A stretch of DNA of 14,209 nucleotides from Thermomicrobiaceae bacterium (GCA_007123655.1 SKKR01000237.1:1-14209), one strand, 5' to 3'; counted from the first letter of the stretch, positions 1-8,106 are shown. A program made the numbers and translations. Notes: generated by a model not told the origin, from the sequence alone.

Positions 1-1581
1 GCTAGTGTGGTCACAGTCCTGCTCCTGATCATCTACCGCAGTCCGTTCGTCTGGATCGTTCCCCTGATTGTCGTCGGGTTTGCCAACCAGACGGCGAGCG
101 CTTCGATTTACGGCATGGTGACGAATTTCGGGCTCACCGCCAGCGGTCAGAATACGGGGATCCTGGCGATCCTGATCTTCGGTGTCGGGACCGATTACGC
201 GCTCCTCCTGATCGCGCGGTATCGCGAGGAGCTTCGCAATTTCAAAGACGACCATGTGGCCATGGCCACCGCGCTGCGCCGTGCGGGGCCGGCAATCCTT
301 GCCTCCGGCGGAACGACTATCATCGGATTGCTCTGTCTCTTGCTGGCCGATCTCAACTCCACAAGCGGCCTGGGTCCGATCGGCGCGACCGGTATCGCAA
401 GCGCGTTTATTGCAATGCTTACTCTATTGCCGGCGATCATGGTTACCGTCGGTCGTCGGATTTTCTGGCCGTTTATCCCGCGGTGTGGCGAGATCGTCGA
501 GGAACGAGAGAGCATCTGGCACCGAATCGGACGGCGAATTAGTGGCCGCCCCCGTCCGATCTGGATGGGCGCAACGATCGCGCTCTTGCTCATGGTCGGC
601 GGCATGCTGGCACTCGGCGACGATCTGACACAGGACGAGTCGTTCCGAGGAAACCCTGAGTCGCTTGAAGGTCAGGCGGTCATCGCGGAGCACTTCGTCG
701 CCGGAAGCGGTGCACCGACGATCGTCGTCGCGGAGTCCCAGAATGCCGATGACGTCCAGGCAATTGTGCGCCAGACGGAAGGGGTGGACGAGGTCTTTTC
801 GACCGGCGAGTCGGACGGACTCGTTTCGCTGGCGGTGGTGTTGAGCGCGAATCCCGAGAGTAGCGAAGCGTTCAGTACCATCGAACGGCTTCGAGAACGG
901 CTCTCGGCCGCTCCGGAACGGAGCGCGCTTGTCGGCGGGCCGGACGCCACCGAACTCGACACGCAGAACGCCAACGCGCGCGACCGGCTGGTCGTCACGC
1001 CGGTCGTCCTGCTGGTGGTGCTCGCGATCCTCATTGTGTTGTTGCGCGGCCTGGTCGCCCCGCTGCTGATGATCGGCACGACGATCATCTCGTTCCACGC
1101 CGCGCTGGGAGCGGTGGCGCTTCTCTTCACGGTTGGACTCGGGTACAGCGGGATTTCGGACTACGTCATCCTGCTGGCGTTCGTCTTTCTGATTACGCTC
1201 GGCGTTGATTACAATATCTTCCTGATGACCCGAATCCGGGAAGAGACCGCCCGCCACGACACCTCGGAGGCGACCCGACGGGGGCTTGTTGCGACTGGTG
1301 GAGTGATCACGTCAGCCGGCGTGGTTCTGGCCGCGACGTTCCTTGTCGTCGCGGTATTGCCGCTGGTGGAACTGCTGCAACTCGGAATTATCGTCGCGTT
1401 CGGCGTCCTGCTGGAGACGACCATCGTGCGTTCGCTCGTGCTTCCGGCGATGGTTATGGATCTCAGAGAGTGGACCTGGTGGCCCGGCAAATCACTCGGG
1501 GCACGGCCGGGAAGTGGGTCGGGCGGAACATCGCAGCCGGACGATGAACCGCTCCCCGATCTGGTGCGGATCAGGAGCTGA
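1..1581 (+). CDS. MMPL/RND-family transporter, 5'-truncated by window edge
   Basis: Inner-membrane exporter of the MMPL branch of the RND superfamily, which uses the proton gradient to move lipids or hydrophobic compounds; the substrate cannot be read from sequence. The frame is open from base 1, so the GTG at base 7 is probably internal and the true start lies to the left. The first transmembrane block has the hallmark GVGTDY...RYREEL (Asp-Tyr at 193-198), and a second copy, GVDYNIFLMTRIREE, starts near 1201 (Asp-Tyr at 1207-1212). These paired DY motifs match the proton-relay residues of MmpL3-type proteins (family knowledge). A soluble, presumably extracytoplasmic loop of about 120 residues lies between them (about 610-980). 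Family members usually have 700 or more residues, so roughly 200 N-terminal residues (first helix and first external domain) are missing. The C-terminus is a Gly/Ser/Pro-rich cytoplasmic tail. Its last 11 bp overlap the convergent pyrD. Confidence 0.93.
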   Translation, partial: ASVVTVLLLIIYRSPFVWIVPLIVVGFANQTASASIYGMVTNFGLTASGQNTGILAILIFGVGTDYALLLIARYREELRNFKDDHVAMATALRRAGPAILASGGTTIIGLLCLLLADLNSTSGLGPIGATGIASAFIAMLTLLPAIMVTVGRRIFWPFIPRCGEIVEERESIWHRIGRRISGRPRPIWMGATIALLLMVGGMLALGDDLTQDESFRGNPESLEGQAVIAEHFVAGSGAPTIVVAESQNADDVQAIVRQTEGVDEVFSTGESDGLVSLAVVLSANPESSEAFSTIERLRERLSAAPERSALVGGPDATELDTQNANARDRLVVTPVVLLVVLAILIVLLRGLVAPLLMIGTTIISFHAALGAVALLFTVGLGYSGISDYVILLAFVFLITLGVDYNIFLMTRIREETARHDTSEATRRGLVATGGVITSAGVVLAATFLVVAVLPLVELLQLGIIVAFGVLLETTIVRSLVLPAMVMDLREWTWWPGKSLGARPGSGSGGTSQPDDEPLPDLVRIRS

Positions 1582-2668
1582 CGATTTCAGAGATCGAACT
1601 CAGTCCCTCGTGTTCGCAGAATTCGCTGAGCTCAGTCAATATCTGGCCGGGCAGGCCCGGACCGCCGTAGACGAAACCGGTGTAGATCTGCACGACGTTC
1701 GCGCCGGCGCGCATCCGTTCGATCACATCGCTGGAGCAACTGATGCCGCCCACCCCGATGATCGGGAGCCGGTTCGCCGGACCGAGTCGGGCGTCCGCTG
1801 TTCTGACAAGTTCGGTCGCCCTGGTGCGCAAGGGGCGACCACTTACCCCGCCGGGAAGCTCCATCGCGGGGTCGGTGAGCACTGACCGATCCGTCGTGGT
1901 GTTGGAGATAATGAACCCGGAGATTCCTCCGTCAATCGCGCCTCCGAGCACCTCATCCAGCGCCGTATCATCGAGATCCGGTGCGATCTTGACCAGGACT
2001 GGACGGGGCGAGAGGCTGAACACATCAGCTTTCCAGCGATTGATCCGCTGGACCTCCGCGACCAGTTCTCTCAGGGCATCTCGTCTCTGAAGTTCCCGGA
2101 GCCCGGGAGTGTTTGGTGAACTGACGTTGATTGTGACGTAGTCGGCCATCGGCCAGAGTTCATCGAGCACCGCCGCATAGTCCCTGGCGGCGTCCTCCAG
2201 GGGAGTTTCCCGGTTTTTTCCCAGGTTCACGCCGAGCACACCAGGGTACTGTCTCCCGAACAGCCGGCGGCGGACTGTCTCCGCACCCTCGCTCGGGAAT
2301 CCCATCGCGTTGATGAGCGCTTCGTCTCCGGGGATGCGCCAGACCCGCGGTCGCGGGTTTCCGGGCTGCGGTCGCGGGGTAACCGTCCCGGTCTCAACGG
2401 CGCCAAAGCCGAGTGCGAACAGGGCGTCGATGGCCTCGGCGTCCTTGTCCAGTCCCGCCGCTACACCGAGCGGATTCGCGAAGAGGAGTCCGAGACATTC
2501 GACGGAGAGACGGGGGTCCCGGTCCGGAACGTCTCGTCCCAGCGCTGAAAACCCGCCGGGAACGCGACCGGCCATGTGCAGGCCGTGGAGCGCCAGCCGG
2601 TGGGCACGCTCTGCATCGAGCCGCGTCAGAAGCGGGAATACCTTCGTCTGATACGTTGAGATCGGCAT
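1571..2668 (-). CDS. pyrD: Dihydroorotate dehydrogenase (quinone), class 2
   Basis: Oxidises dihydroorotate to orotate, the fourth step of de novo pyrimidine synthesis, passing electrons through FMN to membrane quinone (EC 1.3.5.2). The 365-residue protein has the class 2 N-terminal helical extension (about residues 5-35) that forms the quinone tunnel and membrane contact. Then follow NPLGVAAGLDKD (66-76), ETGTVTPRPQPGNPRPR (92-108), GVNLGKN (146-152), NVSSPNTPGLR (181-191) with catalytic Ser184, VLVKIAPD (224-231) with the FMN-contacting Lys, SNTT (255-258), and the phosphate-binding GVGGIS and YTGFVYGGP. Serine rather than cysteine as base marks class 2. I start at ATG 2666-2668: the frame is open 28 codons further up, but that would run into the preceding methyltransferase, and the family homology begins here. 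The methyltransferase stop is 13 bp upstream, suggesting cotranscription. Confidence 0.96.
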   Translation of the reverse strand: MPISTYQTKVFPLLTRLDAERAHRLALHGLHMAGRVPGGFSALGRDVPDRDPRLSVECLGLLFANPLGVAAGLDKDAEAIDALFALGFGAVETGTVTPRPQPGNPRPRVWRIPGDEALINAMGFPSEGAETVRRRLFGRQYPGVLGVNLGKNRETPLEDAARDYAAVLDELWPMADYVTINVSSPNTPGLRELQRRDALRELVAEVQRINRWKADVFSLSPRPVLVKIAPDLDDTALDEVLGGAIDGGISGFIISNTTTDRSVLTDPAMELPGGVSGRPLRTRATELVRTADARLGPANRLPIIGVGGISCSSDVIERMRAGANVVQIYTGFVYGGPGLPGQILTELSEFCEHEGLSSISEIVSS

Positions 2669-2681
2669 CAATCGTCCGCCG

Positions 2682-3284
2682 TCACTGCTTCCGAGCCAGG
2701 CATTCGAGCGTCCGTTTCTCCAGATGGTGCTGGAGGATCGTTCTCGGTTCAACCCGTTGCAGTGTAAAACACGGCTCCACGAATCGTCTCACCATCCCGG
2801 GGTCAAAGAAACGCTTCAGTCGGCCATCCGGTTGCCGAAAAACTGACGGTTCGATCTCGACACCGTTCCCGTACCCGAAATTGACATCTCCCACGGCGTT
2901 GACGCGAAAGATGAGATAGCCTCCCGGCCGGATCACGCGGGCGATTTCCTTCACCGCGCGGTCCGTCGTGCGGGCATCGAAATAGTGCAGGCTCAGGCTG
3001 GCGACCACAGCGTCGAACACCTCTCCGCGGAACGGGAGCCAGCCTGCAAGGTCTGCTACCACGGGAGCGCTGACGCCGGCGGGAACCAGCCTGATTCGCT
3101 CCGGCGCGAGATCGACCGAAATCACATGACATCTCATCGCGGCGAGTTCGGCAGAATCGTCTCCGGCACCACAACCGAGATCGAGCGTCAGGCTTCCTGA
3201 ACGAAACGTCTCCGAGAAGCGTGCGAGCCAGGGACTGTTCTCGCGCTGGCGGGTCACTGATCGATTAGAATGATCCATCGACAT
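2682..3284 (-). CDS. Class I SAM-dependent methyltransferase
   Basis: A 200-residue Rossmann-fold methyltransferase of the Methyltransf_11/UbiE-like kind. Motif I is LDLGCGAGD (34-42), the SAM-ribose acidic residue is Asp58 in ISVDLAPERI, motif II is FDAVVASLSLHYF (90-102), and motif III is the ARVIRPGGYLIF region (115-126). The substrate is unknown. The SLSLHYFD stretch and absence of a nucleic-acid-binding extension fit a small-molecule substrate, but that is inference. A second ATG lies two codons downstream (3276-3278); neither start has a strong ribosome binding site, so the start is uncertain by 6 bp. It is the first gene of a two-gene unit with pyrD, and both would share a transcript. 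A link to pyrimidine or quinone metabolism is possible but not shown. Confidence 0.85.
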   Translation of the reverse strand: MSMDHSNRSVTRQRENSPWLARFSETFRSGSLTLDLGCGAGDDSAELAAMRCHVISVDLAPERIRLVPAGVSAPVVADLAGWLPFRGEVFDAVVASLSLHYFDARTTDRAVKEIARVIRPGGYLIFRVNAVGDVNFGYGNGVEIEPSVFRQPDGRLKRFFDPGMVRRFVEPCFTLQRVEPRTILQHHLEKRTLECLARKQ

Positions 3285-3393
3285 CCCACTTCGCTCGGGG
3301 TGTCCGGCGCTCCGGATGTGAGCCTACCCGGTTCGCACGCCGGGCGCCAGAATGGTGGCTGGGCGTTCCGGCGAAACGTAATTGGGGGCATTG
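3285..3393. other. Divergent intergenic region, methyltransferase/M20 peptidase
   Basis: This 109 bp gap must hold the start signals for the minus-strand methyltransferase-pyrD unit and the plus-strand peptidase. I see two small perfect inverted repeats: TCCGG-4 nt-CCGGA (3303-3316) and CCCGG-8 nt-CCGGG (3327-3344). I find no convincing -35/-10 pair on either strand. The G-run at 3384-3388 serves as Shine-Dalgarno for the peptidase. The repeats could be operator half-sites or chance in GC-rich DNA. Confidence 0.4.
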
Positions 3394-4764
3394 ATGTCGT
3401 ACGAAGAACGCATCGCACAGGTGGAGCAGTATATCGACGATCATCTTCGCGAGTTTCTCGAAGACCTGAAGGCATTGTGCGCGTTTCCAACTGTGGCCGC
3501 TCAGGGACAGGCGATCGATGAGACCGCAGAATTCACCAGGCAGCTTCTCGAGAAGTACGGATTCCAATCAGACGTGATGCCCAGTACCGGAAATCCGATG
3601 GTGTACGGTGAACTCACGGGAAGCGGCGACAAAATACTCCTCTGCTACAACCACTATGACGTGCAGCCGGCCGAGCCGCTGGATCTGTGGGACTCGCCGC
3701 CGTTCGAGGCGACCGAGCGAGACGGGAAGCTCTATGCTCGCGGAGTCGTCGATGATAAGGGTCACATCGTGTGCCGGCTGGCGGCGATCGCCGCACTGAA
3801 AGCCGTGTACGGTGAACTGCCGTGCAGTGTCAAGATACTGATTGAAGGCGAGGAAGAGATTGGCTCGATGAGCATGGAGCCGTTCATCGAGCAACACCTG
3901 GAGTTGCTCTCGGGCGCGGATGGGTGTCTCTGGGAGTTCGGTGGTGTTGATTACGAAGATCGCCCGGAGACCGTCCTCGGGATGCGGGGGGACGTGTACG
4001 TCGAGCTCCGGGCTCGAACGCTCGCGCATGACGCCCACTCCGGGATCGGCGGTTCGATCTTCCCGAACGCGGCCTGGCGGTTAACCTGGGCGCTTTCGAC
4101 GCTGAAAGGCCCTGACGAGCGAATCCTCATCCCTGGCTGGTACGACGACGTCCGGGACCCGACCGCGCGGGAACTCGATCTGCTTCAGGGAACGCCACGC
4201 ACTGACGAGGCGCTCAAGGAATCGTTCGGGCTCGACTCGTTCCTCAATGGGGTGGACGGCGTCGGCATGAAACGCCAGCAGCTGTTCGAGCCGACCTGCA
4301 CCATCGCCGGCCTTGGATCCGGCTACCAGGGTCCGGGATCGAAGACCGTTCTCCCGGCCGAGGCGATGGCGAAGATCGACTTTCGCATCGTGCCGGACCA
4401 GGATCCAGACGACCTGATGGAGAAACTGCGGGCCCACCTGAAGAACCAGGGATTCGGCGATATCGAGGTCATTCAACACGGTGGTTCACGCGCGGCGCGA
4501 GTCGATCCGGATGCGCCATTCGTTCAGATGTACGTTGAAGAGGCTCGAGAGGTCTATGGCAAGGAGCCTGTCATTCAGCCGACGAGCGGCGGATCCGGCC
4601 CGATGGACCCGTTCGTCCGGCTCCTCGGCGTGCCCATCGTGAACGTCGGGGTCGGGTACCCGCACACGCTGGTTCACGCACCGAACGAGAATATGCGGAT
4701 CGCCGACTTCGCCCGGGGAGTCAAGCTCACGGCGCGCATGATGGCGCGCATGAGAACGGCGTGA
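3394..4764 (+). CDS. M20-family metallopeptidase (CNDP dipeptidase-like)
   Basis: A cytosolic, probably dizinc, exopeptidase of 456 residues that likely cleaves dipeptides or related amides. Numbering from ATG 3394, the metal and catalytic residues of the M20 fold are present: His87 and Asp89 in NHYDVQP, bridging Asp120 in GVVDDKG, and the glutamates of EGEEEIGS, where Glu154 is the expected base and Glu155 a ligand. A dimerisation/lid domain carries the conserved AHSGIGGS motif with its substrate-contacting His. A C-terminal TSGGSGPM glycine loop is followed by VHAPNENM, which holds the last metal His. Length and motifs fit the carnosinase/CNDP-like subgroup; the exact substrate is unknown. 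An in-frame TTG lies 12 bp upstream, but ATG 3394 has GGGGG at 3384-3388 spaced correctly. It faces the DUF4388 gene with a 42 bp gap and appears monocistronic. Confidence 0.94.
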   Translation: MSYEERIAQVEQYIDDHLREFLEDLKALCAFPTVAAQGQAIDETAEFTRQLLEKYGFQSDVMPSTGNPMVYGELTGSGDKILLCYNHYDVQPAEPLDLWDSPPFEATERDGKLYARGVVDDKGHIVCRLAAIAALKAVYGELPCSVKILIEGEEEIGSMSMEPFIEQHLELLSGADGCLWEFGGVDYEDRPETVLGMRGDVYVELRARTLAHDAHSGIGGSIFPNAAWRLTWALSTLKGPDERILIPGWYDDVRDPTARELDLLQGTPRTDEALKESFGLDSFLNGVDGVGMKRQQLFEPTCTIAGLGSGYQGPGSKTVLPAEAMAKIDFRIVPDQDPDDLMEKLRAHLKNQGFGDIEVIQHGGSRAARVDPDAPFVQMYVEEAREVYGKEPVIQPTSGGSGPMDPFVRLLGVPIVNVGVGYPHTLVHAPNENMRIADFARGVKLTARMMARMRTA

Positions 4765-4806
4765 TCGACCCACCTGAAGGATACTCGGTCCGGCAGAGGG
4801 AATCGT
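4765..4806. other. Convergent gap, no terminator seen
   Basis: These 42 bp separate the ends of the M20 peptidase (plus) and the DUF4388 gene (minus). I looked for a GC stem followed by a T-run on either strand and found none, so termination here is either Rho-dependent or extends into the opposing gene. Confidence 0.4.
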
Positions 4807-5982
4807 TCAGGCGGATGCCCGTTCCTGCGATTCGGTCCGGTCACTTCCGAACATGTCCAGCATCAGCAGGCCTTCGATCTCGATGAACTCGTACATCCGC
4901 ATCATCGCCTGGAACTCCGGATCGGTGTGGAGGTACAGCCCTTCCATGAGTCCCTGGGACACGACCGGATCGAACATCTTCGAGAACTTGTTGTTCTGGA
5001 TCGCAATGAACAGTTTGTACAGGTCGACGAGCTCGGCGGGGCTGATCGGCGTCCGTTGATCGCTCATCAACACCTTGCCCTGGGACATACGGACCTTCAA
5101 GCCGTTCTCGAGGGCGAATCGGTTGAGCTGGTTCTCGAACTCAACAGCGGTCCGCCCCTGACTGAACAGAATCAGTTTGAAGTACATCGATTCGACCGCC
5201 ATGTTGAACAACTCGGTGACCTTCTGCTTGTCCGGCGGGATGGACTCGACGTATCCGGCCTTCACCAGGTCGTAGAGTGCCCGGGCGGTGTCGAACTGGG
5301 TCTTTCCCGCACGGGAGGCGATCGTGGCCACGTCTCGGTTGCCGTCCACCAGTCGGTAGAGCTCTCGCATGTCCTTTGGTGGTTGCGCGGCCGGCGGCCG
5401 GCTCGTTCGCCGGTAGATCATGTAGACCGACGGCACGATGGGACTGATCTCGATCCACTCGTCGACGCGCCGCGTACCCTCAATGATCAGGTGCATGCTG
5501 TCCACGGAGACGTTGACGCCACCCTCACGCACGATCTCGCCAGACTTGAACGTGAACTTGCAGTTTCGCCAGAGGAACAGGGTGAAGATCGAGATTTCCA
5601 GCAACTGATCCCGACAGCTCGTTACGTCCGCGTCCGTGATGCTTCCGTTGCGCTTGAGTTCGCCGATCGCGGCCTCATCGGTCCGGTACCCGCGCTTTGA
5701 TAGAGTGTCCAGTTGCTGGCGGGTTACTTTTCCGTGCCGGAGCAGCAGATCACGCATCGTTGGCAAGCGGCTTCCGGCGGCGACGTAGCTGATTCGACCG
5801 TCCTGGAACGTAATCGTTCTCGTGTTCCAGCCCTGAATCAGCGTCAACACGCCGGATTTGTTGCTGAAACTCAGCATCTGGAAGAGATCGGACAGCGTAA
5901 ACGCGCCGAGTTTCCCCTGAAGGTCGTACTCACCGGAGGCTATTCCGTTAGTCATCATGTCGTACTGCATCGTCGGTCTCAT
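4807..5982 (-). CDS. DUF4388 (PatA-N-like) protein with winged-helix and helical C-terminus
   Basis: A 391-residue cytoplasmic protein. Residues about 20-168 match the DUF4388 pattern: LQGKLGAFTLSDLFQML, then a beta-rich SGVLTLIQG...ITFQDGRISYVAAG block, then two helical segments of the type LLLRHGKVTRQQLD and GELKRNGSITDADV, ending in a strand pair FTLFLWRNCKFTFKSGE. Family knowledge places DUF4388 in signalling proteins (for example cyanobacterial PatA and many chloroflexal and deltaproteobacterial proteins); its molecular activity is not settled. A winged-helix-like module follows at about 204-247 (LYRLVDGNRDVATIA...YDLVKAGYV). The remaining approximately 130 residues are helical and unrecognised. 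It starts 6 bp after the SGNH hydrolase stop and is the last gene of that unit. ATGs at codons 1 and 5 both compete as start; GTGGA lies just before the first. Possible role: scaffold or regulator. Confidence 0.85.
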   Translation of the reverse strand: MRPTMQYDMMTNGIASGEYDLQGKLGAFTLSDLFQMLSFSNKSGVLTLIQGWNTRTITFQDGRISYVAAGSRLPTMRDLLLRHGKVTRQQLDTLSKRGYRTDEAAIGELKRNGSITDADVTSCRDQLLEISIFTLFLWRNCKFTFKSGEIVREGGVNVSVDSMHLIIEGTRRVDEWIEISPIVPSVYMIYRRTSRPPAAQPPKDMRELYRLVDGNRDVATIASRAGKTQFDTARALYDLVKAGYVESIPPDKQKVTELFNMAVESMYFKLILFSQGRTAVEFENQLNRFALENGLKVRMSQGKVLMSDQRTPISPAELVDLYKLFIAIQNNKFSKMFDPVVSQGLMEGLYLHTDPEFQAMMRMYEFIEIEGLLMLDMFGSDRTESQERASA

Positions 5983-5988
5983 ATTCCA

Positions 5989-7029
5989 CTAGCGCGGTGG
6001 CGGAAGAATGATCGACACACGCTCTTCTGACGAATTGCCGGCAAGATCGGCCGCGATAACGGAGAGTTCCACCTGGTTCTGCTCGTAGGCGCGTCCGTTC
6101 CAGACGCCTACCCATGCGTCCCGATCCGGAACGTAGGTCAGATCCTTTTGTGGCTCTCCATCCACGGCCAGAACCACCCGATCGACGCCCACGTCGTCCT
6201 GGACGACGGCATGAATCGTCGGTGTCCGGTTTCGAACGTTGAGCTCGTCTGGCATCGTGATTTCGACTTCAGGCGGATCCTGGTCATAGCCGAGCGACTG
6301 CCAGATCTCCCGGGCGATAAGCTGATGGCCGGCGTTGTTCGGGTGAATGTCGGCCGGGAACCAGGTGAGCGAGCCGATGCGGCCCCGAAAGATCGACTCC
6401 AGGTCAACTACGGAGAACCCCGCGTCTTCGGCGGTTTCTCGAATGACGTGATTGAACTGGGCCAGCCACCAGGAGTCGCTTCCTTCAATCTCGGGATCGC
6501 CCTCAGACACATCGTAGTACGTGGTGACGATCACATCGGGGTCCTGGCCCTCGAGTGCATCGGCGAGCGTGCCGACGATTTCGTCAAATCCGGTCGCGAA
6601 ACGCTCCAGTTCGTCCTGTCGCTCGGCCGCGTTTGCTTCCCAGAGGGCGAGGATGTCATTCCCGCCGATCGTCAGCGTCACGGTGCGCAGTGCGCCATCC
6701 TGGACATCGCCGATTGCGTCCAGTGCGTCGTCGAGCTGTCCATCCTGGACGAATGAATCAACCGTCTCACCCTGCTCGGCGAGATTGATCAGGTCAACGG
6801 CTCCCGGCGCGTCCGCGGCCAGGCGTTGCTGTTGCATCAGATCCTGGAGTAGCCACGAATATCCCCGTTGGGTTGGCAGACTCGCCAGCAGCCCCGCCGC
6901 GATCGAGTCCCCGAGCGCCAGGTATACGTCTTCTGACTGCGCCTGTGTGCCGGTTCCGCTCGCATGCGAGAGGATGAGCAGCAGCGCGATTCCTGTCACA
7001 CCGATCGTCCGGATGATCCTCGTCAGCAT
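5989..7029 (-). CDS. Secreted SGNH/GDSL hydrolase with C-terminal Ig-like domain
   Basis: A 346-residue exported esterase or lipase-like enzyme. Residues 1-30 form a signal peptide (positively charged start, hydrophobic VTGIALLLILS core, cleavage likely in the small-residue stretch around 23-30). The SGNH blocks are visible: ALGDSIAAG with nucleophile Ser42, Gly87 in AEQGET as the oxyanion glycine, IGGND with Asn124, and DIHPNNAGH with Asp227 and His229. From about residue 250 a separate beta-rich module begins (DPPEVEIT...DDVGVDRVVLAVDG...ADLAGNSSEE), typical of bacterial Ig-like/fibronectin-type cell-surface domains. It ends in a proline-rich tail without an anchor motif. The natural substrate is unknown; acyl or acetyl esters on lipids or polysaccharides are plausible. 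The ATG overlaps the end of the HIT-Nudix gene (ATGCTGA), a sign of coupled translation, with AGGA upstream as binding site. Confidence 0.92.
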   Translation of the reverse strand: MLTRIIRTIGVTGIALLLILSHASGTGTQAQSEDVYLALGDSIAAGLLASLPTQRGYSWLLQDLMQQQRLAADAPGAVDLINLAEQGETVDSFVQDGQLDDALDAIGDVQDGALRTVTLTIGGNDILALWEANAAERQDELERFATGFDEIVGTLADALEGQDPDVIVTTYYDVSEGDPEIEGSDSWWLAQFNHVIRETAEDAGFSVVDLESIFRGRIGSLTWFPADIHPNNAGHQLIAREIWQSLGYDQDPPEVEITMPDELNVRNRTPTIHAVVQDDVGVDRVVLAVDGEPQKDLTYVPDRDAWVGVWNGRAYEQNQVELSVIAADLAGNSSEERVSIILPPPR

Positions 7030-7940
7030 GGTGGACCGTCCTGCAGGAGACGATGGATCGCGGGCAGCGCGGCTTCAAGCATTTCCTTTGCCGGAGGGTG
7101 CGTCAATGCGGTGACCGCCTCCTCCGGCGAATACAGTTCAGTATCGTGACCCAGGTGTCGATCGAACGACGTTCCCGGTACGGCGGAAAGAATCAGGTGC
7201 GCCACACGCCGGCGCTCGTCGCCGTAGGTAAATTCCAGGGTGCCGCCCCACCCGGCCGGTTCCGCAACCAGTCCCATTTCCTCATCGACTTCGCGGATCG
7301 CGGTCTGGTAGGCGGCTTCGTCGGATTCGATGTGCCCCTTCGGTAGCACCACGCTTCCGTTCGCGGTCTTCCGAAGCGCGACGGCGCCCCGGGACGGAAT
7401 CACCGGGATTGCGCCGGCCTGACCGATCACCGGGTCGACCTCGAGGTCGGTTCGGCTCGCAAGTTCCAGTTCCGCGCGGATTTTGGCGTAGGTGATGGGA
7501 ATCAGCTCCGGGAGCACCATCGTGTTGGCCAGGACCGGCATGAAGTTCGCATCTCCCACCCAGCGTGGGACGACGTGAATGTGCAGGTGCTCCGAGACCC
7601 CGGCGCCTGATACCTCACCCAGGTTCAGCCCGATGTTGAATCCATCGCAATTGAGAACCCGTTTCAACGCCGTCGTTACCCAGGGAACCAGGTCCCAGAG
7701 ATCACGGTTGACGTGGGTAGGAAGATCGGCGAGATCGGGGGCGTGCTGATAGGGAACGACCATGACGTGTCCGCTGTTATAGGGATAGAGATTCATGATC
7801 ACGTAGGCGTGCCCGGCGCGATGCAGGATCAGATGACGCACGTCGTCATCGTGCTCCGGCCTGGAGCAGAAGATGCACGAAGCGTCACGCGCTTCTCCAC
7901 TCACATAGCGCATTCGCCACGGGGTCCAGAGTCGTTCCAT
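7023..7940 (-). CDS. HIT-Nudix fusion protein, predicted dinucleoside polyphosphate hydrolase/phosphorylase
   Basis: A single 305-residue protein joins two nucleotide-cleaving domains. Residues 1-150 are a HIT domain of the Ap4A-phosphorylase-like group: MERLWTPWRM start, CIFC (22-25, probable zinc site), NLYPYNSGHVMVVP, and the catalytic HLHIH (His118, 120, 122). Residues about 175-300 are a Nudix hydrolase. The segment 202-224 matches the Nudix box GX5EX7REUXEEXGU at every fixed position (Gly202, Glu208, Arg216-Glu217, Glu220-Glu221, Gly223), preceded by VVLPKGHIE, a wording common in MutT/Ap4A-hydrolase relatives. Both domains look catalytically complete. Family knowledge suggests degradation of Ap4A-like alarmones or other nucleoside diphosphate derivatives; the exact substrate is inference. 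It is first in a three-gene unit. ATG 7938-7940 is preceded by AAGGTG at good spacing. Confidence 0.93.
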   Translation of the reverse strand: MERLWTPWRMRYVSGEARDASCIFCSRPEHDDDVRHLILHRAGHAYVIMNLYPYNSGHVMVVPYQHAPDLADLPTHVNRDLWDLVPWVTTALKRVLNCDGFNIGLNLGEVSGAGVSEHLHIHVVPRWVGDANFMPVLANTMVLPELIPITYAKIRAELELASRTDLEVDPVIGQAGAIPVIPSRGAVALRKTANGSVVLPKGHIESDEAAYQTAIREVDEEMGLVAEPAGWGGTLEFTYGDERRRVAHLILSAVPGTSFDRHLGHDTELYSPEEAVTALTHPPAKEMLEAALPAIHRLLQDGPPC

Positions 7941-7983
7941 TGTGCAGGCACCTTGCCATCAGCTTCGTCCGCAAGTACTTCGG

Positions 7984-8009
7984 ATGCTAGCACAGTTTCC
8001 CCCGGTCAA
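7984..8009 (-). promoter_or_regulatory. Possible promoter for the HIT-Nudix unit
   Basis: On the minus strand TTGACC (8009-8004) is followed by TGTGC and TAGCAT (7989-7984). The -35-like box is strong (5 of 6), and the -10-like box is fair (4 of 6). The spacer is only 14 bp, shorter than the usual 16-18. It lies about 44 bp upstream of the HIT-Nudix start, a sensible place. Tentative. Confidence 0.35.
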
Positions 8010-8068
8010 TCCTGACCCGAAAGTCCCGTCCTTCCGTGGCCGATAAGTGTAGCTGTCCGGGGGCGCTC

Positions 8069-8099
8069 TCGAAAGCGACCAAGCGGAGTCTGATATACT
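8069..8099 (+). promoter_or_regulatory. Extended -10 promoter of the polysaccharide operon
   Basis: TGATATACT at 8091-8099 is an extended -10 element: TG at the right place and a TATACT hexamer matching the consensus at 5 of 6 positions. A weak -35-like TCGAAA lies at 8069-8074 with a long 19 bp spacer, as often seen when TGn compensates. A short inverted repeat CGCT-6 nt-AGCG (8064-8077) covers the -35 and could be an operator. Transcription would start near 8105-8107. Confidence 0.5.
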
Positions 8100-8106
8100 C
8101 CGTGAC

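Noticed and set aside
424..1257. A 277-codon minus-strand frame inside the transporter gene
   Set aside because: It lies fully within a gene with clear MMPL motifs and encodes charged low-complexity sequence without homology; a codon-bias shadow.
1571..1581. Sequencing error or frameshift at the transporter/pyrD overlap
   Set aside because: Both frames end cleanly at normal family lengths or plausible tails; short convergent overlaps also occur at 12952-12968 and look normal for this compact genome.
2641..2752. A longer pyrD start at 2752
   Set aside because: It would add 28 residues without family similarity and overlap the upstream methyltransferase by 71 bp; ATG 2668 fits the usual N-terminus.
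4927..5700. A 257-codon plus-strand frame opposite the DUF4388 gene
   Set aside because: Antisense to a well-supported DUF4388 domain, with no motif of its own.
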